A stretch of DNA of 40,173 nucleotides from positions 1 through 40,173 of the forward strand of contig CAINWZ010000022.1 of assembly GCA_903854725.1 (NCBI GenBank), given 5' to 3'. The notes beneath the pieces were generated by a model. That model searched no databases and had not been told where the DNA came from. It saw only the letters and a program-made list of their open reading frames with translations. This document shows positions 16,769-26,458 of this stretch, piece after piece. The translations under genes were made by a program, and so were the position numbers. This DNA is from an uncultured Bacteroidota bacterium. Lineage in GTDB: Bacteria; Bacteroidota; Bacteroidia; Chitinophagales; Chitinophagaceae. Position 1 is the stretch's first letter; every line of letters begins with the position of its first letter.

Positions 16769-17104
16769 TTATACTTGTAAAGCCTGTTCTACAATTTCTT
16801 CCATTTGAATGCCTCCGTGACTTTCATCGTAAACACAATTACCATTTTTGATTAATAAAATTTGAGGTGATTCATGTGCGACATCAAATTTTTCGGCAAT
16901 TTCTTTAGAAATATTTCTGTAGTTAAGCAGGTCTAAATAATGAAATTGTATATTGTCTGGAGTGGCTGATCTTTCTAATCTTGCTAATGCCATTTTACTA
17001 ATACTACAAGTGGTACTATGTTTTAAAATAACTTGAGGTGACATAAAAGAGGCCGTTTTAATATCTTCTAACTGTTGGTTATTTACTATTTGATTCCATT
17101 GCAT
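16769..17104 (-). CDS. ytxJ: YtxJ/BrxC-type monothiol bacilliredoxin
   Basis: Bacilliredoxins of this family remove bacillithiol from S-bacillithiolated proteins. The protein shows the thioredoxin-fold signature KHSTTCSISKMA with Cys33 (a TCS rather than TCP site), LDLLNYRNIS, and HESPQILLIKNG with the cis-proline, ending VYDESHGGI. Met11 of the longer frame (17104) is taken as the start because family members begin here with M-x-W, and because a -7 element TAAATTTG (17123-17130) lies downstream of the alternative ATG at 17134. The mature length of 111 residues is normal. It implies bacillithiol use in this organism; no bshABC genes are in the window. It is divergent from the exonuclease gene. 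Confidence 0.85.
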   Translation of the reverse strand: MQWNQIVNNQQLEDIKTASFMSPQVILKHSTTCSISKMALARLERSATPDNIQFHYLDLLNYRNISKEIAEKFDVAHESPQILLIKNGNCVYDESHGGIQMEEIVEQALQV

Positions 17105-17122
17105 AAAGTCTAATTTAGGGTA

Positions 17123-17130
17123 CAAATTTA
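17123..17130 (-). promoter_or_regulatory. -7 element of the ytxJ promoter
   Basis: On the minus strand TAAATTTG matches the TAnnTTTG consensus and lies 18 nt before the chosen ATG. No good -33 TTTG is found at 19-21 nt, so the call rests on the -7 box alone. Confidence 0.5.
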
Positions 17131-17211
17131 GCACATATTATTGATCTAATTTATGATCCAAAGCTGTTTTAGTAAATAAGATTAACTAACTTTACCTCTA
17201 TAATAATAACT

Positions 17212-17979
17212 ATGCGTTTACAATTAAACAGAGCCATTAGCTTTATCGATTTAGAAACAACTGGCATTAATGTGAGTACAGATAGAATTGTTGAAATTGC
17301 TATTGTAAAAATTCTGCCTGATGGTTCTAAACAAATTAAAAGGAAATTAGTCAACCCCGAAATGGCTATTCCTAAAACTGCTTCAGATATACATGGTATT
17401 TCAGATGAAATGGTGAAAGAGGCACCTACGTTTAAACAAATGGCAAATGAAATAAAACAATTTATTGAAGGATCTGATTTGGCAGGATATAATAGTAATC
17501 GTTTTGACATCCCCATGTTGAATGAGGAATTCTTAAGGTCAGGAATTACAGTTGATATAGAATCTCGCAAATTATTGGATGTGCAGAAAGTGTTTCATAT
17601 GATGGAACAAAGAACTTTGACGGCTGCCTATAAATTCTATTGCAACAAGAATTTAGAAGACGCCCATAGTGCAGAAGCAGATGCAACTGCCACCTGGGAG
17701 ATTTTAGAAGCACAACTTGAAAAATACCCACAAATTGGCAATTCAGTTGAAGCCATCGTAAAATTTACTGGGGAAGATCAAATTATAGACTTTGCACGCC
17801 GTTTCGTCTTTGAAAATGGGGTAGAAGTCTTTAATTTCGGCAAACACAAAGGAAAGCCTGTCACTCAAGTACTTAAGGAAGAACCTCAATACTACGATTG
17901 GATGATGAAAGGAGATTTTGCGCTCCATACCAAGCAAAAATTGACTGAAATACTCAATAAATCCATCGTGCATAAGTAG
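17212..17979 (+). CDS. DEDDh 3'-5' exonuclease (DnaQ-like) with C-terminal DUF3820-type domain
   Basis: The 255-residue protein has the DnaQ-family exonuclease core: Asp13 and Glu15 in FIDLETTG, Asp99 in GYNSNRFDIPML, and His152 with Asp157 in HSAEADAT. These are the five DEDDh metal-site residues. After the exonuclease domain (to about 175) comes a short module FNFGKHKGKPVTQVLKEEP-QYYDWMM, known as a DUF3820-like tail in several Bacteroidota exonucleases. It may be the proofreading epsilon subunit of DNA polymerase III or a repair/RNA exonuclease; the stand-alone form cannot be resolved from sequence. The ATG at 17212 is directly followed by the first strand of the fold. It is divergent from ytxJ and 54 nt ahead of the GT2 gene. 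Confidence 0.88.
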   Translation: MRLQLNRAISFIDLETTGINVSTDRIVEIAIVKILPDGSKQIKRKLVNPEMAIPKTASDIHGISDEMVKEAPTFKQMANEIKQFIEGSDLAGYNSNRFDIPMLNEEFLRSGITVDIESRKLLDVQKVFHMMEQRTLTAAYKFYCNKNLEDAHSAEADATATWEILEAQLEKYPQIGNSVEAIVKFTGEDQIIDFARRFVFENGVEVFNFGKHKGKPVTQVLKEEPQYYDWMMKGDFALHTKQKLTEILNKSIVHK

Positions 17980-18033
17980 GATCCCCTATTTTACTAAATT
18001 TTCGTATTTTTATCACCATACCCCCCTATAAAA

Positions 18034-18789
18034 GTGAAAAAAATTGTCTTAATACCAACTTATAACGAAAAAGAGAATATCTCTGCAATTTTGCATGCTG
18101 TTCTTGGCCTTTCGTCTGATTATCATGTATTAATTATAGATGATAACTCGCCTGATGGTACAGCAGAGATTGTTGAATCTTTAATTCCAAAATTCACCAA
18201 TAGATTATTTATTTCAAAGCGTCCAGGTAAGCAAGGTTTAGGCACAGCCTATATTCATGGATTTAAATGGGCTTCAGAACATAATTACGATTATGTATTT
18301 GAAATGGATGCCGATTTTTCTCATAACCCCAACGATTTAGACCGTTTATTAGCTGCTTGTGAGGAAGACGGCGCAGATGTTGCCATTGGAAGTAGATACG
18401 TAAAAGGAGGGGATACTGAAAACTGGCCAATTGATAGAAAATTATATTCTTGGGGTGGATCTGCTTATACAAGAATTATTACGGGTATGCCCATCAAAGA
18501 TCCTACTGCTGGATTTATGTGTTATAAAAGTAAAGTGCTTGCAGATATCAATTTTGATAATATTAAATTTATAGGATATGCCTTCCAAATTGAAATGAAA
18601 TTTTCGGCTTGGAAATTAGGCTATAAAATAAATGAAGTACCTATTACTTTTATTGACAGAAAAATAGGGGTAAGTAAAATGTCAAAAGGAATAATTAAAG
18701 AAGCCATGTTGGGTGTATTACTGATGCAATGGCAATCTACAACAGGAAGTTTTGTTAAAATGATAAAACGTATTCGTGTCAACTTTTAA
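18034..18789 (+). CDS. Polyprenol-phosphate mannose synthase-like GT2
   Basis: The 251-residue protein is a GT-A family 2 glycosyltransferase of the DPM1/Ppm1 type, moving a sugar from a nucleotide donor to polyprenyl phosphate. It shows IPTYNEKENI (7-16), IIDDNSPDGT (34-43), GLGTAYIHGFKWA (68-80) and the metal-binding Asp92-x-Asp94 in EMDADFSHNP, then DPTAGFMCYK and the EVPITFIDRKIGVSKMS motif common to the group. It ends soon after the catalytic domain, with no added GtrA or GT-C membrane domain. Translation starts with GTG at 18034, the only start that keeps the first beta strand whole. It overlaps the EamA gene by 14 nt, so the two are probably coupled. Confidence 0.87.
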   Translation: MKKIVLIPTYNEKENISAILHAVLGLSSDYHVLIIDDNSPDGTAEIVESLIPKFTNRLFISKRPGKQGLGTAYIHGFKWASEHNYDYVFEMDADFSHNPNDLDRLLAACEEDGADVAIGSRYVKGGDTENWPIDRKLYSWGGSAYTRIITGMPIKDPTAGFMCYKSKVLADINFDNIKFIGYAFQIEMKFSAWKLGYKINEVPITFIDRKIGVSKMSKGIIKEAMLGVLLMQWQSTTGSFVKMIKRIRVNF

Positions 18790-19678
18790 GAAGGCGCTTT
18801 TTCAATTACATGTATTTGTTTTTTTAGCTGGACTCACTGGATCCTTAGGCTATTTAATAAAACTGAATGGATTAGTTTTAGTCTTTTATCGAATGCTCAT
18901 TACAGTTGTCGTTTTATGGGCCATTAACCTATTTCGAAATAATCAACATAAGTATGATATTAAAACAAAGCTTTCCTTATTAGGCACTGGGGTAATTATT
19001 GCACTGCATTGGGTTTGTTTTTATCAAAGTATTAAGTTGGCCAATGTTTCTATAGCATTAGTTTGTTTTTCAAGTACCAGCTTATTTAGTTCCTGCATTG
19101 AACCTTTATGGAAAAATTCCAAAATACAATTGAGTGAATTGCTAATTGGTACATTAAGCTTAGTAGGTATTTTACTTATTTTTCATTTTGACACTCAATT
19201 TAGAATGGGTATTATCGTTGGATTATGTTCAGCTTTTTTTGCAGCTACTTTTTCTATCATTAACAAACGATTTACCAATCATATAGATGTCAATACTATT
19301 CAATCCTATGAAATGACTGGCGGTTTTCTGTTTTTACTACCCTTAGTATTGGTTGCAGGATTTAAAAACGATTTCAATACTGTTGGTCTTATCCCAACTT
19401 CAATGGATTGGATTTGGTTATCTATATTGGCCATAGGCTGTACCGTATGGTCGAACCATCTAATGTTATCTTCATTAAAGCATATAAGCGCCTTTACTTT
19501 AAATGTAACCTTAAACCTAGAGCCGGTATATGGAATTATACTTGCCTTTATACTTTTTAAAGAACAAAAGCAATTAGGGTCAAGTTTTTATATAGGCATC
19601 CTTTTAATAACCATTTCGGTATTAATTCAAATGTTTAGGGTTATTAAACAACATAAAATTAAACCATTACAGGTTTAG
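18776..19678 (+). CDS. EamA/DMT-family transporter
   Basis: The 300-residue protein is almost entirely hydrophobic, with about ten membrane helices in two halves of five, the plan of drug/metabolite (EamA, 10-TMS) exporters. Marks include FYRMLITVVVLW in helix 2, HWVCFYQSIKLANVSIALV early in the first half, and LNLEPVYGIILAFILFKE in the second half, matching the family's E-P-V-x-A/G motif. The substrate cannot be told from sequence. It begins with GTG at 18776 inside the GT2 gene and is convergent with the TonB receptor gene, 19 nt away. Confidence 0.87.
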   Translation: MSTFKKALFQLHVFVFLAGLTGSLGYLIKLNGLVLVFYRMLITVVVLWAINLFRNNQHKYDIKTKLSLLGTGVIIALHWVCFYQSIKLANVSIALVCFSSTSLFSSCIEPLWKNSKIQLSELLIGTLSLVGILLIFHFDTQFRMGIIVGLCSAFFAATFSIINKRFTNHIDVNTIQSYEMTGGFLFLLPLVLVAGFKNDFNTVGLIPTSMDWIWLSILAIGCTVWSNHLMLSSLKHISAFTLNVTLNLEPVYGIILAFILFKEQKQLGSSFYIGILLITISVLIQMFRVIKQHKIKPLQV

Positions 19679-19697
19679 TTAATTTACCATCAACACT

Positions 19698-22142
19698 TTA
19701 AAACTCAAATATAAACCCAATGGTTGGGGTGATAAATATATTATTGTTATCATATAACTCAGGAATCGCATTAGAACCATCTTTCTTTAAGGGTAAACCA
19801 TCATTGGTTTTAAATACGCCATTATCATTTGCTGCAAAAATATAAAATGGGGGAGCTACAGATTTAGCTCCATACCAATTGGAGATATCTATATAAAAAT
19901 CAAGCGTAGACTTTTTTAAATTATATTTTTTATCAATTCTTAGGTCACTTGAATGATAGGCTCTGTTTCGGTAGGCATTTAATTTAGCATAATCTAAAAT
20001 ACCCACACCTAAAGTTGCAAAATTAAGTCTACTTGCATTCATGTCATAAGGAGTATAAGGTGTGCCTCCTTGATATCTGTACTTTATTCCTAATTCCCAA
20101 TTCTTATTAAATTTATACCCGCCAGTTAAACTCAATAAGTGTATATTTTCCCATGAACTTGGGATGTACTTGCCTTTTATATTAGTATATGAACTTCTAA
20201 AAAAACTATAACTCATCACACCAAAAAAGCGATTGGTCAATTTTTGTTGTGCAAATAATTCAAAGCCGTAACTTTTACCTAGTCCATTGGTAGTAATATC
20301 TTCATTCCCTAGTATATTAAAATCTGCTCCAAGATTAGATAAGCTTGTGCCTTTGTCTACACTAATAGGTACATTATTATATTTTTTATAAAAAACCTCC
20401 GCCGTAAAACGTGTTGCATCAGAAGGGATATATTCTAATCCAGTAACATAATGTATGCTTTGAATGTAATCGGCATCTTTATTTAAATAATTACCTTTAA
20501 AATCTTTAAAACCTAAAGCAGTATTGGGTGCTAATTTATAATAATTACCAATGGAGGCATTCCAGGTAATTTTATCCGTTAATACCCAACTCAATCCAAA
20601 TCTTGGAGAGAGTTGACGCATTAATTGATTGCCCTGTGTTGTAAAATCATTGCCATCTGTTCTAATACCAGCACTAAGGCCAACTCGATTATTAAAGGCT
20701 CTTTTACCTACTTGAAAAAATGCACCATATTTATTATAATTGAAAGACGAGCTATAATTAATGGTGGTGGTAGGAGCAAGTTTAAAAGCAGGATTGGTTA
20801 TATCATTATACCTTAGTAATTGAAAAGTATTATTATCATATCCTACATTCACTATATTCACCCCAGTTGTCCATTTAAGTCCCAATAAACTTTTCGTAAT
20901 ATCCCATCTAATATTATTGCCTAAATCATTGGAAGAATAATCAAAAGTTTTTTCCCCTTTAACGGGTTCTAAATTATTCTCATATTTTTCGTTCATATTG
21001 TTTAAATGATTCCTACTAACAGCTAAATTCCAATACCCTTTAGTAATTAATTTTTTCAAAGAAGCTCCAACCGTATAGCTCCATTGGTTGATAGAAGGGC
21101 TTGCATTTAAAGCATAAATTTTTTGTGGAGTAGCATTTTTAGGAGCTGCAAAAGAAAATTCATCAATAGCACCTACACCTAATACTGTCAAAGTTGTTTT
21201 AGGATCAATGATATGTGTTACTTTAAATTGAAAATCCCAGAAATTAGGTCGAATGGGTAAATCAATTGCTTCAAATAAGAATTGAAGATAACTACGTCTT
21301 GCAGAAGCCAAGAAAGTTGTTTTACCTGTCTTTGACAATGGGCCTTCGAATGTACTTGCGAATTCCGTTGCCCCTAAACGTAGATTTCCTTGAAGTTTAT
21401 CTGTATTGCCTCTTTTTTGTTTAAACTCAAATACCGATGACAACGCATTGTCAAATTTAGCATCAAAAGCAGAAGAGGATAGTTTTACTTCATCAATAAA
21501 CGATACGTTTAAAATACCTTGTGGCCCGCCTGCACTTCCTTGGGTACTGAAATGATTAATAACTGGTATTTCTATCCCATCTAAATAAAATACGTTTTCA
21601 TTAGGGGCGCCACCTCTAACAATAATATCATTCCTAAAACCTGCTCCTGTACTTGCAGATCCTGTGACGCCTGGTAAAGATTGTACCACTTTTGAGATAT
21701 CAAAATTGGCACCAGGGCTTGATTTTATCTCTTCTGCTGTTAATCTTTGAACACTTAAGGGAGTTTCTAAAGTGGCGGCTCTTACCGTTTTGCGAGTAGA
21801 ACCCACTTGTACAGTGGTTAATTGTATACTTTCTGCTATAAGCTCAATGGTATTATTGGTCTCATTACCAGTACTTACGACTACATTAAATAAGGTTAAG
21901 GGTAAACTACCTAGAGAGGTGAATTTGATTTGGTATTGACCAGTGGGGATAGCTTTAAAACTATACTTACCCATACTATCTGTCACAGTGGAAAAGGGGG
22001 TATTCACCAATTTTACAGAGACCCCCGAAATGGGATTTTGGGTGTTTTTATCGATAACCCAACCTGATAAATTACCCTTTGATTGCCCAAAAGCAATAGA
22101 AACACAAAAAAACAGGCAAAAACTTAACAAAATACCTTTCAT
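19698..22142 (-). CDS. TonB-dependent outer-membrane receptor
   Basis: The 814-residue protein has a signal peptide (residues 1-19, ending AFGQ), a carboxypeptidase-regulatory-like beta-sandwich (about 22-100, beginning GNLSGWVIDKNTQNPISGVSV), a plug domain (about 120-240, with SLPGVTG, NDIIVRGGAPNENVFYLDGIEIP) and a 22-strand-type barrel ending in TIGFIFEF with the C-terminal Phe needed for barrel assembly. Substrate is unknown: no SusD-like partner, siderophore genes or TonB genes flank it. A missing SusD makes a glycan system less likely; metals, peptides or cofactors are possible. It is divergent from a secreted S9 peptidase, 79 nt apart, which may hint at peptide use. A -7 box is visible upstream. 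Confidence 0.88.
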   Translation of the reverse strand: MKGILLSFCLFFCVSIAFGQSKGNLSGWVIDKNTQNPISGVSVKLVNTPFSTVTDSMGKYSFKAIPTGQYQIKFTSLGSLPLTLFNVVVSTGNETNNTIELIAESIQLTTVQVGSTRKTVRAATLETPLSVQRLTAEEIKSSPGANFDISKVVQSLPGVTGSASTGAGFRNDIIVRGGAPNENVFYLDGIEIPVINHFSTQGSAGGPQGILNVSFIDEVKLSSSAFDAKFDNALSSVFEFKQKRGNTDKLQGNLRLGATEFASTFEGPLSKTGKTTFLASARRSYLQFLFEAIDLPIRPNFWDFQFKVTHIIDPKTTLTVLGVGAIDEFSFAAPKNATPQKIYALNASPSINQWSYTVGASLKKLITKGYWNLAVSRNHLNNMNEKYENNLEPVKGEKTFDYSSNDLGNNIRWDITKSLLGLKWTTGVNIVNVGYDNNTFQLLRYNDITNPAFKLAPTTTINYSSSFNYNKYGAFFQVGKRAFNNRVGLSAGIRTDGNDFTTQGNQLMRQLSPRFGLSWVLTDKITWNASIGNYYKLAPNTALGFKDFKGNYLNKDADYIQSIHYVTGLEYIPSDATRFTAEVFYKKYNNVPISVDKGTSLSNLGADFNILGNEDITTNGLGKSYGFELFAQQKLTNRFFGVMSYSFFRSSYTNIKGKYIPSSWENIHLLSLTGGYKFNKNWELGIKYRYQGGTPYTPYDMNASRLNFATLGVGILDYAKLNAYRNRAYHSSDLRIDKKYNLKKSTLDFYIDISNWYGAKSVAPPFYIFAANDNGVFKTNDGLPLKKDGSNAIPELYDNNNIFITPTIGFIFEF

Positions 22143-22159
22143 AAAATAAATAATTATTG

Positions 22160-22167
22160 CAAATCTA
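22160..22167 (-). promoter_or_regulatory. -7 element of the TonB-receptor promoter
   Basis: TAGATTTG on the minus strand fits TAnnTTTG and lies 17 nt before the receptor ATG. The nearest TTTG upstream leaves a 16-nt spacer, shorter than usual, so the -33 box is uncertain. Confidence 0.5.
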
Positions 22168-22221
22168 TAACAAAAAAAGATGTCAAAAGTTGACGTATCT
22201 TAGGTTTATAAATTACTCAAT

Positions 22222-24954
22222 ATGAAACATTTTGTACTATTTTTTATGCTTTTTGTAGGTTTAACATTACAAGCCCAAAAAAAGGAATTAGATCATACTG
22301 TATATGATAGCTGGCAGTCTATCAGAGAAACATCTTTGCATCCCAATGGCAAGTTTTTAGTGTATGCCATTACGCCACAGGAGGGAGATGGTTCTCTTAT
22401 TATTAGAAATGTAAAAACGGGTCTTGAAATAAATATAGATAGAGCTACTGGTGCCATTTTTACTGAAAATGGAGAATACCTTATTGCTAAAATAAAACCC
22501 ACATTTGCTGAAACCAGAAAAGCAAAGATAGATAAGAAGAAAGCCGATGATATGCCAAAAGACAGTTTGGTGATTGTAGAATTGTCTAATAGTAAAATAC
22601 AAAAAATTGCTTCCGTAAAAAGTTTTCAAGTTGCAGAACATGGAAATGATATAATAGTATATTTAAAAGATAAAAAAGGAGATATAACTAAAGAAGGTGC
22701 AGATTTGGTGATGAGAGATTTAGCTTCTGCTAAAGAAAGAGTGTTTAATAATATTGCTCAATATTCTATTCATCCAAAAGCGCATGGGGTAGTGATGTAC
22801 CAAGTTAAAACGAAACAAAAAGATGCACAAGTATTGCTAGCGACTATTGCAGATACCAATAATATAGTGCTGACTAATAAATTATATACTGCAACCAATT
22901 TTAGTTGGGATGAAGAAGGAAAACAATTGGCTTATCTAGTGGAAAAAGACAGTACCGATAAAGCTTTACAAAAAAATTACTATGTAGCATATTATACACC
23001 TGCTGCAACATCTGCGATATCTATTTTTGATAAATCTAACAATGCTATTCCTGTTAATTATACTATTGGAGGAGATAGAAAATTAAAATTTAGTAAATCA
23101 GGTTCTATTGTAGAATTAGGCGTACAACCCATTTTACCTATTAAGGATACGAGTTTACCAGAATTTGAAAGAGTGAGTGTAGATATTTGGCACTATGCAG
23201 ATCCTATTATACAACCAGCGCAACAAAAAGCCTTGGAAAACACTTTAAAAAGTACTGAATTAGTATTCATCAATACGTCCAATAAAAATGCAACCTATTT
23301 AGGCAAAATAAAAGATAGAGACGTAATGACTACTGAAGAAGGGGATGGCCAACATGCCTATGCCACTATCGACTCTGCTTATCTTATTGCTTCCCAATGG
23401 CAAGGATTTTCATTAAAAGATATTTATGATATTAATGCCGCTACTGGACAAAGAAAACTTATTCAAAAAGAATGGAAGGGAAGTTTAATGTCTTCTTCTT
23501 ATAATGGCAAGACTTTAGTTTTTTATGACGAACCTCAAAAAAAGTATTTTGCTTATAACGCAACCACAGGGAAAACTATACAAATTGCAAAAGACATAAA
23601 AACTTCTTTGTTTGACGAGGAAAATGATTTGCCAGATGATCCTAACGCTTATGGAATTGCAAAATGGATGGAGAATAATAACCAATTACTAATCTATGAC
23701 CGTTATGATATTTGGTTGGTGGATGCAAGCGGTGTTGCTTCTTCTATTAAGTTAACCAATGGTCGTGCTACTAAAATTATTTCCCGTTTTGTTGAAACAG
23801 ACCCTGAAAGAAAAACTTTAGCGAGTAATGCTTCAATTTTAATGAAAGGCTTTAGTGAAGTAGATAAATCTGAAATGTTATCCATATTAAATCTTGCAAC
23901 TGGTAAAATGACCTTAATAAATCAGTTACCTATGCATTTTACAACAATTGTGGGTGCTAAAAATACTAACGACTTAGCGGTTATGCAGGAAGATGAAATA
24001 AAATCACCTACTGTTTATTTATATACTTTAGAAGCTAAAAGTCAACATCCAACGGCTGTAACCACCATCAACCAACAACAAGCCAATTACAATTGGATGA
24101 GTTCTCAAATAGTTAAATGGAAAGCATATACAGGTAAAATGGCAGAAGGTGTATTGTACTTACCTGAAAACTTTGATGCCAAGAAAAAATATCCAATGAT
24201 TGTATATTTCTATGAAAGAAACAATCAAACTTTGCATAATTATTTAGCACCAGCACCAACACCTTCAAGATTAAATATTCCTTTCTTTGCTAGTAGAGGA
24301 TATATTGTATTTGTACCAGATATTTGGTACACTAGAGGCTATCCAGGTCAAAGTGCTTATGACTATATATTAAGTGGCACAAGAGCCATGATACAAAAAG
24401 GATTTGTAGATAGTACTAAAGTAGGTTTGCAAGGTCAAAGTTGGGGAGGTTATCAAATTGCTTACTTAATTACCAAAACAAATTTATATGCAGCAGCTTG
24501 GGCTGGCGCACCTGTTGTAAACATGACCAGTGCTTATTCAGGTATTAGATGGGGACCAGGCATTAGTCGTCAATTTCAATATGAAAAGTCTCAAACAAGA
24601 TTAGGTGCTAGTTTATGGGAACGTCCCGATTTATATATTAAAAACTCTCCACTATTTTCTTTACCTGCCATTAAAACACCTTTAGTTATTATGAGTAATG
24701 ATGCCGATGATGCAGTGCCTTGGTATCAAGGAATTGAAATGTATAGTGATATGAAGAGACTGAATAAAAAAGTTTGGTTATTGGTATACAATAATGAAGC
24801 ACATAATTTAGTGGAACGTAGAAATAGAAAAGACATTCAAATAAGAGAACAACAATTCTTCGATAGTTATTTAAAAGGAGCACCTATGCCAGAGTGGTTA
24901 ATTAAAGGAGTACCTGCTGTAATGAAAGGAAGAACCTGGGGTCTGAATTACTAA
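22222..24954 (+). CDS. Secreted S9-family serine peptidase (prolyl oligopeptidase type)
   Basis: The 910-residue protein has a signal peptide (1-18, ending LQAQ), a large N-terminal region with WD/PD40-like propeller repeats (about 30-610) and a C-terminal alpha/beta-hydrolase domain. The nucleophile is Ser740 in GQSWGG, the acid lies in NDADDAVPW and the base is His in NEAHNL, so the catalytic triad is complete. Such enzymes cut short peptides in the periplasm or outside the cell, often after proline or dipeptides; exact specificity is unknown. The gene is divergent from the TonB receptor and its stop overlaps the stop of the convergent E2 gene by 4 nt. Its promoter region has a TATCTTAG -7-like box. 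Confidence 0.88.
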   Translation: MKHFVLFFMLFVGLTLQAQKKELDHTVYDSWQSIRETSLHPNGKFLVYAITPQEGDGSLIIRNVKTGLEINIDRATGAIFTENGEYLIAKIKPTFAETRKAKIDKKKADDMPKDSLVIVELSNSKIQKIASVKSFQVAEHGNDIIVYLKDKKGDITKEGADLVMRDLASAKERVFNNIAQYSIHPKAHGVVMYQVKTKQKDAQVLLATIADTNNIVLTNKLYTATNFSWDEEGKQLAYLVEKDSTDKALQKNYYVAYYTPAATSAISIFDKSNNAIPVNYTIGGDRKLKFSKSGSIVELGVQPILPIKDTSLPEFERVSVDIWHYADPIIQPAQQKALENTLKSTELVFINTSNKNATYLGKIKDRDVMTTEEGDGQHAYATIDSAYLIASQWQGFSLKDIYDINAATGQRKLIQKEWKGSLMSSSYNGKTLVFYDEPQKKYFAYNATTGKTIQIAKDIKTSLFDEENDLPDDPNAYGIAKWMENNNQLLIYDRYDIWLVDASGVASSIKLTNGRATKIISRFVETDPERKTLASNASILMKGFSEVDKSEMLSILNLATGKMTLINQLPMHFTTIVGAKNTNDLAVMQEDEIKSPTVYLYTLEAKSQHPTAVTTINQQQANYNWMSSQIVKWKAYTGKMAEGVLYLPENFDAKKKYPMIVYFYERNNQTLHNYLAPAPTPSRLNIPFFASRGYIVFVPDIWYTRGYPGQSAYDYILSGTRAMIQKGFVDSTKVGLQGQSWGGYQIAYLITKTNLYAAAWAGAPVVNMTSAYSGIRWGPGISRQFQYEKSQTRLGASLWERPDLYIKNSPLFSLPAIKTPLVIMSNDADDAVPWYQGIEMYSDMKRLNKKVWLLVYNNEAHNLVERRNRKDIQIREQQFFDSYLKGAPMPEWLIKGVPAVMKGRTWGLNY

Positions 24955-26432
24955 ACATATTGAAACCATTGCCTATTGGGATCCCAATTTTCAATTTCTT
25001 TGCCTACGGCAGCTAAGAATTTGGATCCCATGGCACCATCTACAATACGATGGTCGTAACTCATGCTAATAAACATCATGTGACGTACTAGTATAGCGTC
25101 ACCTGATGGGGTTTCGACAACAACCGCTCTTTTCTTGATAGCCCCTAATGCTAAAATAGCCACCTGAGGTTGATTGATGATAGGTGTTCCCATTATACTC
25201 CCAAAAGATCCCACATTGGTAACTGTAAAGGTACCGCCTTGTGTATCTGTTGGTTTTAATTGACCGTTTCTTGCCGCATTGGCTAAATTATTAACGGCTT
25301 TAGTAATCCCAACAATGCTTAATTGGTTGGCACCTCTTATCACTGGTACAATTAAATTACCAGAGGGAAGGGCAGTAGCCATTCCTATATTGATATCTTT
25401 TTTAAGAATAATTTGATCACCTTGCAAACTGCAATTAATCATCGGGAATTGTTCCAACACTTTTGCTATAGATTCCAAGAACATCGGCGTGTAGGTAATT
25501 TTTGCACCCTCTCTTTTTTCAAATAAATCCTTCACCTTATCTCTCCAAACAACCATATTGGTAACATCCACTTCTACAAAAGAAGTTACATGTGGACTTG
25601 TTTGAACACTATCCACCATATGCTTTGCTATTAGTTTTCGCATACGATCCATCTCCACAATTTCAGTTGCACCTGTTATGATTACTTCATTAGGATTTGC
25701 TAATTTGGTGGAAATAGAGGCAGAAAAATTAGCTGTATTATTTTCATATACATCTAATGGTTTATTGAGAAGTGGTCTAGTAGTAGTTTCATTTGGAGCA
25801 GCATCAAGTTTCGTTTCATTGACCATTGGATTTGGCAAATGAATGGCCATTTTTTTACGTGCAATAAAATCAAGAATATCTTTTTTAGTAATTCTTCCAT
25901 TAGATCCAGTTCCTGTTATGTATTGCAACTCATCCATTCCAACACCTTCGTTTTGTGCAATGTTTAAAACCAAAGGAGAATAAAATTTTGCTTCTGTACT
26001 AGAGATAGTAACATTTTGCTTATTCAGGGATTCTTTAGGAGGAGCAATAGAGGGAACAAATGGTACTTCTACTATTGTTTCTAGCGCTGCAGGTTTTTCA
26101 ATGACTGCTTTGCTTGCTGCAATAGGTGTAGGAATATTTTCTTCAATAATAGGAATACTAGACTTTACAGTATTAGTTGCAGTTCCAGATACTGTAGTAG
26201 TAATTCTAGCAATAACCGTCCCAATGGGAACGACACTATTCACTTCAAATAAAATTTCGGTAATAATTCCTTCTGCAGAAGAGGGGATCTCGCTATCAAC
26301 TTTATCAGTAGCTATATCCAAAAGCGTTTCATCAAGTTGTATAGTATCACCCACTTTTTTGTGCCATTTCAAAATGGTCGCCTCCATGATACTTTCACCC
26401 AACTTAGGTAAAACTAAATCCACAATTGGCAT
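24951..26432 (-). CDS. 2-oxoacid dehydrogenase E2 (dihydrolipoamide acyltransferase)
   Basis: E2 forms the core of 2-oxoacid dehydrogenase complexes and passes acyl groups from lipoate to CoA. The 493-residue protein (Met7 of the longer frame; homologues start MPIxDLVxPKLGES) has one lipoyl domain with Lys44 in DIATDKVDSE, a Pro/Ala/Val-rich linker, an E3/E1-binding domain (FYSPLVLNIAQNEGVGMDEL to TKKDILDFIARKK) and a catalytic CAT domain with the SYDHRIVDG active-site motif near the end. One lipoyl domain and the motif style fit branched-chain or general 2-oxoacid complexes; a pyruvate complex is not excluded. It follows cinA by 26 nt. The E1 alpha at the right end of the window is in a different unit. 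Confidence 0.9.
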   Translation of the reverse strand: MPIVDLVLPKLGESIMEATILKWHKKVGDTIQLDETLLDIATDKVDSEIPSSAEGIITEILFEVNSVVPIGTVIARITTTVSGTATNTVKSSIPIIEENIPTPIAASKAVIEKPAALETIVEVPFVPSIAPPKESLNKQNVTISSTEAKFYSPLVLNIAQNEGVGMDELQYITGTGSNGRITKKDILDFIARKKMAIHLPNPMVNETKLDAAPNETTTRPLLNKPLDVYENNTANFSASISTKLANPNEVIITGATEIVEMDRMRKLIAKHMVDSVQTSPHVTSFVEVDVTNMVVWRDKVKDLFEKREGAKITYTPMFLESIAKVLEQFPMINCSLQGDQIILKKDINIGMATALPSGNLIVPVIRGANQLSIVGITKAVNNLANAARNGQLKPTDTQGGTFTVTNVGSFGSIMGTPIINQPQVAILALGAIKKRAVVVETPSGDAILVRHMMFISMSYDHRIVDGAMGSKFLAAVGKEIENWDPNRQWFQYV

Positions 26433-26458
26433 AAGGGTTAATTTTAGCAAAAATAAGA

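Noticed and set aside
17169..17570. Minus-strand open frame of 133 codons over the exonuclease start
   Set aside because: It is the shadow of a DnaQ-type gene with all catalytic residues; its translation shows no domain and it starts inside that gene.
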